Assembly: GCA_027575765.1 (NCBI GenBank)
Contig: JANBPT010000120.1
Location: forward strand, 1 to 64,000
DNA from: Tieghemiomyces parasiticus
Lineage: Eukaryota > Kickxellomycota > Dimargaritomycetes > Dimargaritales > Dimargaritaceae
Direction: 5' to 3'
DNA: 64,000 nucleotides
The translations under genes were made by a program, and so were the position numbers. This document shows positions 19,867 through 31,079 of this stretch, piece after piece (positions within the stretch are counted from its first letter, which is position 1; each line of letters starts with the position of its first letter). The notes under the pieces are model-generated. The model saw nothing but the letters and a program-made list of their open reading frames with translations, did not search any database and was not told the DNA's origin.

Positions 19867-22555
19867 CTACAGCTGGCTCGGAAGGCCGGCCCGATGGCGG
19901 GCCGTCAGAGCCTTTCTGACGAGACCAACAGCGCGGTGAGCATACCCCCAGCTTGACTGGTAGCCTACGCAGGTTCGCATCATGGACCGGTGAGTGCAGG
20001 GTGGGATCGGGTGTGTGTGCATTGGCTATTAGCCTGTATATCCCGCTTCAACCGTGGTGGGCAGGATCGACGCTGATCCACTGCGACTGCGCTCTGATCG
20101 GCGTGGCTAAGTGCCCCGACTCACGTGCCAAACATCAGACCTACCATAACTGCCTTGCCCATAATTATGGCAAATCATCCCGAGATGGCCCTGCGGAGTG
20201 ACTGTGAGCATCGTATCACAGGTTAAGCGGGGGCGTAAATGGAGGTTAAACAGGTGCAAAGTTCAAGCAAAGCCGCCAAGCGTCCCGGCCGTCGGCTATC
20301 CGAGGCTAATGGTCCCGCCTGGAGGTATCGGAAATCGTCACAACACGTCATTCCTTCCCACTGCCCAGCTACCCTGGCCTCACGATGGTAGCAGTGCGAA
20401 AGCTTACCGACTTCTTCCACCTCCACCCGCGCACCGCCAATACGGGCCGGTCGGAAGCCCACATTGACGCGGAGGATGGCCTGGCGGAGTAGCTCCCTAC
20501 GCGAGTCGAAAGACTGGTCCTGGTCGGCCACCAGACCGGGTGCCAGACGCAGGCACCCAGTGAGTATGTGCTCGATGGTGTCCTCGTCCGGCTCTGCTTT
20601 TCTACGGGTCCCAGGGGCGAGGGGGAGGGGATGAACCAAGGTTGTGGCCAATACGGTGGACGATGCCGATGAATTAGTTGCAGGTGATTAGATGATGTAG
20701 AGCGCGACGGGAGCTGGGGCAGCAGCGAACTACATAAGGGGTACCCGCGCCGTACAGTCTAGATTTCAGCCTCCCCTCGCTGGGCCAACCTGTGCAGCAG
20801 GCCCCTTGAGTAAATACTTACTCGGAAAATTGTTGGTAAGTCCCGCCAATAACCACGGTTCCGTCTCCACGCGGAATGACATACGAGACCCCCTCAGGGC
20901 CTTTGCGAAGTGACAGGGGGAAGGTGGTAGGTCGATAACGAGGGCGGTTTGCATGGTAAGTAACGAATAGGACCAGAAAGTGAGACGTGGTATAACTGAC
21001 GCATTAGTCCCCAGTGCTTTAGTGATGCGCGCGAGTAATACCAAGAACCGATACGTTACTGATCGCAGTTAGGGTCTGGCCTGACAGAGGTGCGCGCACA
21101 AGAAGCGTCTGGCCGCGAATCGGGTAGACGCCCGGGTCTCTAACTCCGCCCAGATCGCGGGCACTCAGACCTGAGCAGTTCACGATGACCTTAGTTTCAG
21201 GGTGGGCCGTCCAGAGGTCGGCAATGTGACTGATCGGTTGGCTGACTCTAAGACACCGACCACCAGTCGCTTCATACCGTTGGCGTAGCCATTGGAGGTA
21301 GAGCGGGGTGTTGATGCACACTTATATAGCGACAGGACAGGGTATTAAAGCGAAAGAGGGGCAGATGGTGTGGGCTGTTAGGGCAAGGTTACGCGCGTAT
21401 GTGGTTTGTGTAAGTGCCGAGGCGTACCTATGAATGGCGCGGCCGTTCGGAGCACGGAGCTTCGTTCGGATTTGGCACGGTCAAACACTAGAACTATCAA
21501 GCCCCTTTCCGATTTACGCGCGAGGATCGCAGAATAGCAACGCCCCCGACTAAGGGAGGGAGAGGGGAGGTATCCCGCAGCATCCACGTATCGACTTATC
21601 AGCGACAGTCGTCAGAAACCTACCTGATTTATAACTATAGGCGTAGTCGCATGGAACGGGCCGTTCCTTCGACTTCAGCAGGCGGAACTGGATGGCCGGT
21701 CGTGGGGCGACGGAGTTGAGACAAGGGTAAAGGCCAGTCGGGTTAGTGGGGGGTTTTTTGTAAGCTTACGCTAGGGATTCACCTGACGGCAGCATGCCCT
21801 ACGTGCTCACAACCACCGAACGTGGGGACCATGCTTTGGGAGTCACAGAAGTCCTGGTCCAGCTGCGTTCCAGATTGCCCTCCCACACCAGCACCTGCAG
21901 TGAGGGTTGCTTGCGAGGGATTACAAGGTGCAGAGTGCACGCGTTCCGGCCGCAGGGCTTTATGCTAGGGACATGACCTACCTGGGGCGTCTTCAGGGTG
22001 AACCAAGGTAGCTTTAAAGGTCCCATATTGGTGGCGCATTCAATACAGTCCACTACCTTCACGCCGGCCTCGGGAGCCTCTACGCTGAGTCGAAACAGCT
22101 TCGCCAAGGTAACCGCCTCCGCGGCTGGACGGCCCAGGCCGAGGTTTATCAGGTAACAGTTTTGGGGTTTCAACGACCCGTGGGGTTAATATTGCCGATT
22201 CGCCGCAGTATGGTCTAAGCAGTCGCAGGCCGGTCCCAAGCGACCTATCCGCCCTGCCAGGTGGGGACAATGTCCGACTACTTCCCGCTGTCTACCAACG
22301 GGATTAGGATGTCTCACCTTGCTGGTCGGCACAATCGGAACTAGCCCCGCCGCACCAATTGGCGCCGGCCCAGGGGCTGGTGTACTGAGTGGTGCTCATG
22401 TCACCGGGAAAATGCTGGGCTACCACCGTAACTTGATGGCCCTCCTCCTGGAGTAGTAAGGCTGTGGTCAGCCCCATAACGCCAGCCCCCAAAACTACGA
22501 TGGGGACCTTTCCAGGGGCCGTGGGGTTAGGGGCAGGTTTGTCGCTGGTCGCCAT
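19867..22555 (-). CDS. DAO: D-amino-acid oxidase, peroxisomal (C-terminal SQL)
   Basis: Eight exons on the minus strand: 22555-22318, 22124-21982, 21687-21624, 21320-21060, 20900-20822, 20601-20408, 20201-20145 and 19964-19867. They sum to 1134 nt, giving 377 aa, with every phase closing. The flavoenzyme oxidatively deaminates D-amino acids to 2-oxo acids, ammonia and H2O2, normally in peroxisomes. Motifs in order: FAD Rossmann VVLGAGVMGLTTALLL (20-35), TSPWAGANW, NMGPLKLPWF, VCINTPLYLQWL (149-160), VIVNCSGLSARDLGG, PIRGQTLLV, SYVIPRGDGTVVIGGTY (241-257), VNVGFRPARIGGARVE and HNYGQGSYGYQSSWG (338-352). The last residues SQL resemble a PTS1 signal. Intron 5 (donor GTAACG, acceptor AAG) is the least certain join. 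D-amino acids from bacterial walls or prey could be the substrate source, but that is inference. Confidence 0.92.
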
Positions 22556-23377
22556 GGTTATAAACGGGCAGGTTTGCTGCTACGCTACTTTTGCGGGGCA
22601 CAGGGGAGTGACGGAAGGGGCGCTCGCGGAATGACCAAGCGTAGTTGGTGTAGCTCCTTCTTGGAACCTATTAGCACAGTCACGGAGTGAGGTGATACTG
22701 GACCGAAAACGGCACGCGACTAATGGAGCAATAGCAGTTGGAATGCGGATTGCGAACGGTAGTTGCAAAATAGTCGAAAAGTGGGTTAGTTAGAACAGAA
22801 CGTGGTGACTTGATGACTCCTCAAGAGGGGGGAGCAGTAGCACGTCCTTGGGTAGAAGGAACCGTTGAGGACCAACGCTTGGCTGCCAAGCAAGCCAGTA
22901 ACTAGGGGGGCCTACCGGAATGTTATTGGCACGCTTGCCAACGAGGCTGTGAACGTTCCCAGGCTCTGCAGGAGATAACGGTTCACCCCAAGCTGTGACG
23001 GTGTTGCGTGCCATGCTATGGGGTACATGTCAGCACCAGTAGGGGCCGAGTTCCATGGCTTGGTGACTGAATTCGTGTAGTGCGTCGCTCAGAGAAAGAG
23101 GGTCTACCGCCTGTCTTTCTCGACGCCGAGACCATCTCCCTGGCACGAGCGCCATTTGGTGCGAAGGATGGTTCAATTGCTGGAAGTTCAATCAAAGTGT
23201 ACTTTAAAATGGCCAACTTGACTGATAATTAGACCTGACCTAGAGCGTGCCTTGATTGGACAATGGTTTATATAGATATGGCAGGCATACTTAGCTGATC
23301 AGTCTCACTGTTTTAGTCTGACCCTACTGACTGGGTTCCTAAGTCGAGCCCAACTGACCACAACCGATTGAAGGTAA

Positions 23378-23590
23378 CGGGCCTACCTCATCCCCAGTTC
23401 CACCGGATTCGGCGGGTACATGTCCACCGACGACCTTCGGGGCTCGTCACTGCACGCCATTAAAAGTATTAGCCACTTCCTAGTACGGTCCAAGGGGTCG
23501 GCAGCCTCCAGCTACTCGCACCCCCCCCAGGTACTTATCAACCCCCCGGCTTTTACCCACTCCACTATCCATGTCGTTTCCCTTATCTAA
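23378..23590 (+). pseudogene. possible coding scrap, unrecognised
   Basis: A 70-codon open frame without an upstream ATG. The middle part (STGFGGYMSTDDLRGSSLHA) uses many C-ending codons like real exons of this window. A CCCCAG acceptor-like site stands at its left (23392-23397), and a CAG-GTACTT donor-like site sits at about 23530. It could be an internal exon of a decayed gene. No family is recognised, and chance is a serious alternative. Confidence 0.15.
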
Positions 23591-25480
23591 CGACGCCGCC
23601 AATATCGCTATCTCCGACTGGCAGCACCCTAAGCTGCCATCGGGCAGGACGTGCGTCCTTCGTAGCGCTTATCACCACCCCTCCGGATAAGTCCCACCTA
23701 CCGAATCACTGTACTAGTGGTGGTGGCTTCGAACGGGGGGGGGAGTATCTAGGAAGCACGTATGCCACTTAACATGGCCGACACAGTGAGCCGGCTCCTG
23801 TTCGCTATAGGTGAATTCGAGGCCCAGTACTAGAGCACTCCTGGCCAGTTTGATAGAAAGGGGGTGTAGAGCCCCTATGAGCTGATCGGGTTGACATGGA
23901 GACAAGGAGAAAGGGGGAGGTGACTAGCCATAAGCGCAGTATGTATCGGGGCCCACAGCCCCAAGCGACATCCTCCCCTATTTCGTTGCCCTGGACGCGT
24001 CCTCATGACGTGGAGAGTGGCCCTGGGCGGACGGGCTGTCAAGACCGGGCCTGGGAACACGGTTTCTGGAAATGTGGGAAGACCATCTCCTGAGGGATAG
24101 TGTACATGTCTGTCAGAATACAGGGAAGATAGCTAGTAATAAAGGGAGGCAGGAGAGATGAGGCTTCAGCCGAGCGGGCAAGTAGTGTGGAATGAGTGAA
24201 AGGGCACAGTAAGACAGGGAGGGTAGACGCGGGGTGATGGAGTGAGACGTGGGTAGGGACCCCCCCGCCGCGGCCGCACTTTCGTATCTTGCGACTTTTT
24301 CGGGCGATCCAGTACACTTTCCCAGTTCAGAAAGATATTAAAAAAAATCATGCAGATCGTCTACCAGTTACTAGCTAGTTTTTCTGTTCCCCTTTGGTTA
24401 GTACACCAAATTGACCACCCAACACTGCCCTTCCCTTTGGCGGACACCTCATCACACCCTAAACCCGACAGTTCTGGGAGCGGCTGTCGTAGTTTCTTCT
24501 CCCACTAGTAGTCACCGGGCCATCACTGGGTCGAGTGACTCTTGTTGCGACTCGTCCGACCGGATGCGATTTCTTCAAGATCCGGAACCGTAACGTTCAG
24601 TGGTCGCAGGGCTTGGCTAATTTGGAGCCTGTGGATAGTCGACTCACCGCCGCGGTAGCCCTCCTAACCTCACAGCTCTCGGTCTGTTCATCTCTTCGTA
24701 CCCTATTCGGGCTGTCTGCTTTGCGTTCCCAGCCTCACGGGCTACAATCTGACCCTTCAACCTGCCGGGTCGTTCTCGCGCTGATGGCATAAAATCGACT
24801 CGTTCATGTAACGAACCATGGATCTAAGTGGCCCGCTTCTGTCCTCACACCAGCTCGCTTCAGACTATTCTCTCCGCTTCACTCCATACACTCCCCGGAA
24901 GACAAGTGCTCCTTATTACACCTGCTTCATTCCCGCTTTGCCCGCCGGCTGCTACCTTTTCACATCAACATTAAAGCCGGGCCGCCGTTCCTAATATGTC
25001 AAGCCCGATTGTCTGGGCGGAATGACCCCTATGTCAAACGTACTATTAGTTGCGACACCATAGGTCCTCTGGGGTTAGTGCATTGTTAAGGAACATATTA
25101 GGTTTTTACTGGGCGGCTAGAGGTTGATCTCTCCTATTTCAGGCATGGCTGGCAATGGTTCCCCTAAAACAGGCCGTCGTAGCTGCCTCTTAATTCCTTC
25201 CCACAGGTAAGGACCCGACACGGCATCTGGGAGTCAAATCAATCCAACACCCGCCTTGGCTGTTGCCTGGGAATGGAGGTCTTTAATGCCCGCTCATAAT
25301 GACAGCCGGCACAGATTTATATTTCCTGCGAATCACGCGGCTTGCGAGCCATAGAAGGGATCCCGGTCGCACCGAAGAGAGAGGGTATCTTATGAAGTAA
25401 ATTGAAGTGAGCCAATATACACGAAAGGACCGCCGCTTAGGCTTTCTGGCGAAAAGAGTAGATTTTTGGGACGCTACCAG

Positions 25481-25740
25481 CCTGCTTCACCGGCGCCGAC
25501 TATCAACTAGCCGAGGCCCTCCCCAGCGATGATGACGGTTTCCAGGGACGGAACTCTTGTGGACGATCCCTTGCGCCAGGTTTGGATAGGAGGCTATGGG
25601 CTAACATGCACCGTCCAGCCGAGAATAGTCTATCGGCCAGGGTGAACCGATGCCACTTCTTGCCAATCTGTGCGGACCCGCCGGTTGCCCGTCATCGGAT
25701 AAGATGTTGCTTTCAGCTCTCGGTAGCCTGGCCAGGCTGA
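25481..25740 (+). pseudogene. possible decayed exon, unrecognised
   Basis: After a TACCAG acceptor-like site the frame is open for 85 codons to TGA 25738-25740. It begins CFTGADYQLAEALPSDDDGF, which has protein-like composition. A second frame over the same bases also reads plausibly (DGTLVDDPLRQ), as might follow an indel. No start codon and no known domain. Weak evidence for a gene relic. Confidence 0.15.
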
Positions 25741-27156
25741 GGAAGTGGCCGCCTCTACTTTACCAACCGGCTGTGCAGTAGCCGACGCTATTAGGCCCAT
25801 CGCTTAGCGGCCTAGTATTAAGATTGGTTAACTGATGCGCGACTCACCGCGTCGTGTTTACAAAGCTAGGTTAGCACTGTGTGGTCGTGTCGGATGCCCG
25901 CGTAACAGCCATTCTGCCCGGCGGCCACTAATGTCGATCCTTGCCGGGCTTATTTTTGGGTGGCCTGCTCCTCCCCTTCCGCTCTCCACTACCGTACCTG
26001 CCGATTGAGTGCAGGCGGTTTTAAGAGCACTGGGCACAAATGGGCGATCATTATTACCCTGCGTTGCAGTATCGGTTAGGAACCTAGCTTGGAAATCCAG
26101 GAAGTGCCAGGGTAAATGAGATTGGATTCGCCCTAAGCTTGGGCTGCGACGCGGTCTTCGGGGATGAGCGTTCAGAGTCATGTCGGTGAGCTTGACCCGA
26201 CGAGAATAGGGCTGACTTCGCATCTAAAGCAAACCTGGTAGATCCAACGCCGCTGAGATTTAACAGGTTAGGTGTACGTAAAAGTCACTGGGTAGACCGC
26301 TGTCACGATTAGTGGGGAACAGGGCGCACGGCCCTTAGAAGGGAAGCCAGCATATAGGGTAAGGCGGCCGACTGACCACTCATTGAATACCAGAAACAGT
26401 AATTCATTGGAAACGAAATCGGCCTAGTTATAAAGCATAGGATGTCCTTAACCGTTGAAATTGAATCGCCAGGAGGTGGCGGCCAACTCGCCAACCTAGC
26501 ATAGTACCGTACTTGAGCGGGTAGTTGAAATGCGATTATTTTTTGGTTGGTATTGTAGGAAACCTTTCCCCTCGCCGGGCTACTGTGGTAGGGTACTATA
26601 TATACGGATACGAGCCAGCTGATCACTGGGCGTGACCGATCCCATTTTTTCCACAACATATTATCCCAGTACGCAGGGTTAGGGCTGGAGTCAGTAGTGG
26701 GAGAGGTTCTCAATAACAAAATGACGTTGGGGTAGATTAAGAACGGTTTATAGATGGGGGAGGCGATCACTAATTTTTGTACTGACAGGATGTAGGCTAT
26801 AAAGACACAGGGGGAAGGAAAAGTACGGCGATTACAGAAATGAAGGGGGGAGGCATTACGTAGTGTATAGAAAAATATTGGGGAAGTAGGATAATTGTGA
26901 AAACAAGAGGCAGTGGTCCTGGTGGCGGGGCAGAGCGGCCCGGTGGGGTCACACAGGTCCACGCCCCAAGGTGGACGAACCAGGTGCGTGAACCAGCCAC
27001 CCTGTCCCCCGCCGCGCAAATGCATGGCTGTCAACTGCCAATGACAGCCCAAGTCGTGGCCCCGTGGCTGGGGAGGCAGTGCGCAAGAACCCAATTGAGG
27101 CAATCGGGCGGTACTGAATTAAAGAGAGAATCGAGGAAAACTACGGTGGGTGGTGT

Positions 27157-29065
27157 TCAAAGTTTGGCAAAAGTGGTGGGCTTTTTGGTTAGACCAGCCG
27201 CGATAGCCTTGGTAAGATCCTGTCGGTGCGTCGGAGAGTTGGGGGAAGGAGGGGTGGAGGGGGAGGGGAATTGCCAGGTTTAGTCAACCGTGGGGCGGAT
27301 CCCACTCGTTAGCGACGCTAAAACGTAGAAATGGGACAACTGTGGTGCTAGTCAAATGGCTGGCGTTGTTACCTTAGACTGTAGCATGGCCGCGTTCCAG
27401 ACGGCGGTGTAGGCCAGTCCCTCCGATACGGTGTGGTCACGAGAGTAGTTGAGCAGGTGTCTTGTGGAGCCGAGCGGGAAAGAATTTTGAAAATATACAT
27501 ACAAATAGGTAGTTTAAGGGGTCAGTGGCTGTGTCATGGACTGTATGTCAGGTACCCATATGTGTGTGGGTGTCTGTGGCCGGCCAGAACCGTCAGGATG
27601 AATATGGTACAGCGTCGAGATGTAACTTACTTGGTGCCCATGACGGCGACTGGGGACTTGGCAGCGATCGACGAGGCCAACTCCAACGCAGCATCTTGTA
27701 TAGCAGCGAAAGGGGAACATCGGGAGGGGAAGTCGGGGTGAGAAAGAGTGGGCAAGAGCAAGTCAGCGGTAGTGACTGAAAGCCCCTTATTCGGCACTAA
27801 GCTTTGGCTCTGATAGGCCCATAATCAAGGGAACGGCAATGTGGTTGGCTCAAGTACTTACCAGTTAGGGCTTGGGGATTGGGGAACACACGGCTGACGA
27901 GCCCTTGCATTAGCGCCTCGTCGCTGCCAAAGTGACGGGCGGTGAAGCACACCTCGCGCACCCAGCTGTCGCTGCCCACGACCTTCTGCAGCCGCTGCAA
28001 GGTGCCCACGTCGGCGGCCAGGCCTAGGTCGACCTCCTTGACACTAAATATGGCGTCGGCTGAGCAGTACCGAATGTCGCAGGCGGTGAGCATGTCCACC
28101 CCGCTACCGATGCAGACGCCGTGGACTGCAGCGATGACGGGTTTATCGCAGTCCTGAATGGCAGTGAAGCTGGCCTGGAGATTGAGCACAAGGGTGCGCA
28201 AGCGGTAGGCCTGCCGACTGGCGTCGCGGTTGCCACTGGACAGAAGGTCCGATGGAGACTCTTTAAGGTCCAAGCCGGCTGAGAAAGCTCCGCCGCTCCC
28301 AGAAAGAACAACGACACGCACATCGGGATCGGCCCGGACGGCTCGGAAGCACTCTCCAATCTCATCCCACATGCTGTAAGTAAGGGGTGTGTATGAGGGG
28401 AAAGCGTGAGGGGCCAGCCCGTAGGAAAGGGCGCGGTACAGGGTATAGGGATGGGGCGGGGGAAGAGGACTTGGGTCTGAATGAGTGCTAAGGGGTGAGG
28501 TGAGATGGGAGAGGTGGACCAAACGGGTGCGGCAGTGGCTCGGCCACGTGGGGTTCGATGGCGTTGTCGCCATCAGAAAAGGAAGGGGGCAAGTCTTGGG
28601 CCATAGCCAGGGCTGTGGGGAGGAGACAAATAGAGTCCGGGCTACCGCTTCACCCCTGCAGCACCGAAGAACTCGTTCGGGGAGAGTCGTGCAATCAGTA
28701 GAAACCACGCTGGTGAGGTGGTCCTGCGGGTCGGACGCAGGGGGCGGGGGGCAACGGCGTAGGATGAGGAAAGGATTTGGGCCTTCGCCTCGCCCAGTAA
28801 TTACCGCCGCCTCCCGTCGCCATGTGACCGAGGGTCAAGGGTGCCTGGTTTGCAGAGATACCGTCACCAGTGGCCTTTAGTAGACATAATATAATACGTT
28901 GGCGAACGGGGGGGGCGTGATTTACCATGCTTGGGGGGTGCGGACTTACCGAGGATTCATGGCATTGCGTTGCTTCGACCGGTTGAGTTGGACTGTCAGG
29001 ACGGATTCAGTCGCAAAGGTGGCGGAGATGCACTGGAAGGCACCGTAGGGGCTGCCTTGGGCCAT
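27157..29065 (-). CDS. ECH1: Delta(3,5)-delta(2,4)-dienoyl-CoA isomerase, peroxisomal (C-terminal AKL)
   Basis: Five minus-strand exons: 29065-28950, 28373-27862, 27694-27631, 27460-27373 and 27219-27157, giving 280 aa with all phases closing. It is a crotonase-fold enzyme that isomerises 3,5-dienoyl-CoA to 2,4-dienoyl-CoA in the reductase-dependent oxidation of odd-position unsaturated fatty acids. Motifs: VLTVQLNRSKQRNAMNPR, AFSAGLDLKES (oxyanion hole), KPVIAAVHGVCIGSGVDMLT, ACDIRYCSADAIFSVKEVDL and GLAADVGTLQRL. Catalytic acids Asp132, Glu152 and Asp160 have exactly the 20- and 8-residue spacing of rat Asp176, Glu196 and Asp204. The C-terminus FAKL is a canonical type-1 peroxisomal signal. 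Exon 3 uses an AAG acceptor, as does exon 4. Intron 1 is long for this window (576 nt). Confidence 0.94.
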
Positions 29066-30451
29066 GATGACGATGAGACCAAGCAATTGACTAGGAGACG
29101 GGCGGGCGAGATAATGACCACAGTGGCGGGGAGAGCGCAGTAACTACGCTAGTAATGGAGCAATGAAGGCTGTAGTGGTAACAAAGGGAAGGTAATTGTA
29201 CAGTAAGTGGGTTTGGTACTGGGAGCGGTCACGGCAGCTGCTGGAGGAAAAGGCGAGATACTCTGAGGTAGTTGGGTGGATGTGGTGATCTAGGAGTTGA
29301 CGGGGGTCTGGGTATTTATATGCCGAGGCCACGTTCCGTGGGGGACGACTGGAAAGTGGGATAGCGCCAGATATTTTTTTTTCCAATGGACCAGGTCCGA
29401 CGTAGTGATTGGCTTCAAGGGCGAATTCGGTACAGGGAGCAGACGGGCGCCAGCGTGAGGTGGGTGAGAAAAAGAAGTGGGGAGAGGCCACCCCTCTCCA
29501 TTTCGCCTTCCCGTGTGGGCACAGGTGGCGAGAGGGCGAATGGGGGGGGGCGCTGCAAGTGACGGGTGAAGCACACCCACATACTTGTCAATTGTGCGCT
29601 GCACAATGTGCTACACCAGGCGTTGCGGCGAGCACCACTTTCTCCCCAGCCTTCCCTATCTTAAAAGTTCACATTATCGAGGCTACTGGTATAGCTATTT
29701 ACTAACGACCCCCATCCTTTCTGCCTCCCCCGTATGGTTACCGCGCCCCAAATTACTCAACAACGGCTGACCGATTCAGGTCAGGAAACAAGGGAGGGCG
29801 AACACACAGGCCGATCCAACCTAGATACCCGCCCCCATTTAACCTGCGCCCCCCCCTTATCTCACCCTCCCATTTACCTTGCTGTCCCTACCCCCTCCTG
29901 AGAAAGTGAGCCCCTTTGGAGTAAAGACGAATTCAGCTGATAATCCCGACTCTCACTGCGCCCGTCCTGATCCCCAATGCGACTGGACTGTAGTAGTGAT
30001 GAAGGGGGAGGGGCGTGACGGTACAGGGTACCTTCGTTAAGTTCCATTGTGGCCACCACGGCTTCTACCGCCGGGGGTGTGTGAGATTGCTCTCCATCCA
30101 GTCGACGCGGGTTCCGATGGGCAAACATTAGAGGTTGGCCTATCCCAAGCGAAGACTTGCAGGCGGGCGGATAGCCGAGCGATGGCCCTCGCCAATGATA
30201 TCCAATCCGCGGCTGCGTCCACCACAACGCGGCCTCTCCTCGGTCACCTGCCAACCCTGGGCTGCCAGCTCCACCGCTTTCTCTCATCCGGAACAAGCCC
30301 TGGGCCGTCAATCCAATAAAATGGTCAACGGAAGGTCGCGGAGTACCAGATGGCGGGGGTGTGATTAAGGTCTTCTGAAGAGGAGGGTTGTGGAAGGCCG
30401 CGAAGGGCTGTCGTCCGTGCGACCGGTACAACCTTGGACGAGTGGGAACCA

Positions 30452-30529
30452 TTAGGACGCCTCCTCCCTATTCTCCCGCTTGGCTTTGATGGCCCCGACG
30501 GTCAGGTCTAATCGGCCCTATAGCTCCAA
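30452..30529 (-). pseudogene. possible last exon of a decayed gene
   Basis: After a CTCAG acceptor-like site the minus strand reads LEL, an in-frame TAG, then GRLDLTVGAIKAKRENREEA and a terminal TAA. The charged, helix-like sequence looks coding, and the lone internal TAG would mark a broken copy. A second block at about 30630-30750 reads GSTGAAAPADVFSRR, again after a CACAG site. No family is recognised. Confidence 0.18.
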
Positions 30530-31040
30530 CTGAGAGGCGGAGAGGGCGGGGAACAGGTGGGTTAGGATGGTGAGAGGGAGTTACTGCGACCGCGTGACGT
30601 GATACCGTTTCGGCCGCACCAGTTACCAATGCCACTGGAAATAGGCCAACGGTGCCGCCGGGAATTCGCAGCGGCGACTAAAAACGTCCGCCGGAGCGGC
30701 AGCGCCTGTGCTACCGTCTGTGCACGGGTGGGTTAAAGAGGTGGGGGTGAAGGGCGAGAGCCAGTAGAAAGGTTAGACATCCTCGGCCTGATCCGTGGGC
30801 TCCGGCCCACCCGTACGACACGATATAGGTTGAAGTTATCACCGGTTTGTTGTATTCTTCAGCTGCAAACTGGGTGATAAAGCAGGTTTCTGCATTGTCA
30901 AGTGGGCCGTTGGTAAGCCACCATAGCGCTAGAGATGCAGAGCGTAGGCCGTATATTGTCGTTCGGTGGGATACCTACCGAGCCGGACGGACGGTTGAGT
31001 GGGGCAATGAGCATACCGGTACGTAAAGCAGAGGATGACG

Positions 31041-31079
31041 AGGGGAGGGGCCAACCTGTCAATGGTTCGCCCCTCCCCT
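31041..31079. repeat. long inverted repeat (11-bp perfect arms plus inner pairing)
   Basis: AGGGGAGGGGC (31041-31051) is the exact reverse complement of GCCCCTCCCCT (31069-31079). After one mismatched pair, AACC (31053-31056) pairs with GGTT (31064-31067) around a 7-nt loop. It is a 15-bp stem with one mismatch in non-coding DNA. Confidence 0.6.

Larger units (their letters stand above)
22556..27156. other. 4.6-kb gene-poor region between DAO and ECH1
   Basis: No family domain was recognised on either strand. Two stretches look coding-like without a start codon (23378-23590 and 25481-25740, listed separately). A 264-codon minus-strand frame at 26309-27103 lacks an early ATG and a domain. The DAO promoter should lie at the left end and the ECH1 terminator at the right. 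Confidence 0.45.

Noticed and set aside
26309..27103. 264-codon minus-strand frame downstream of ECH1
   Set aside because: Begins with a TTG; the first ATG comes later, composition is Pro/Ser/Tyr-rich without a domain, and codon bias differs from real genes here.
29874..30452. 192-codon minus-strand frame
   Set aside because: Overlaps similarly open plus-strand frames; Pro/Gly/Arg-rich with no motif; likely GC-driven.
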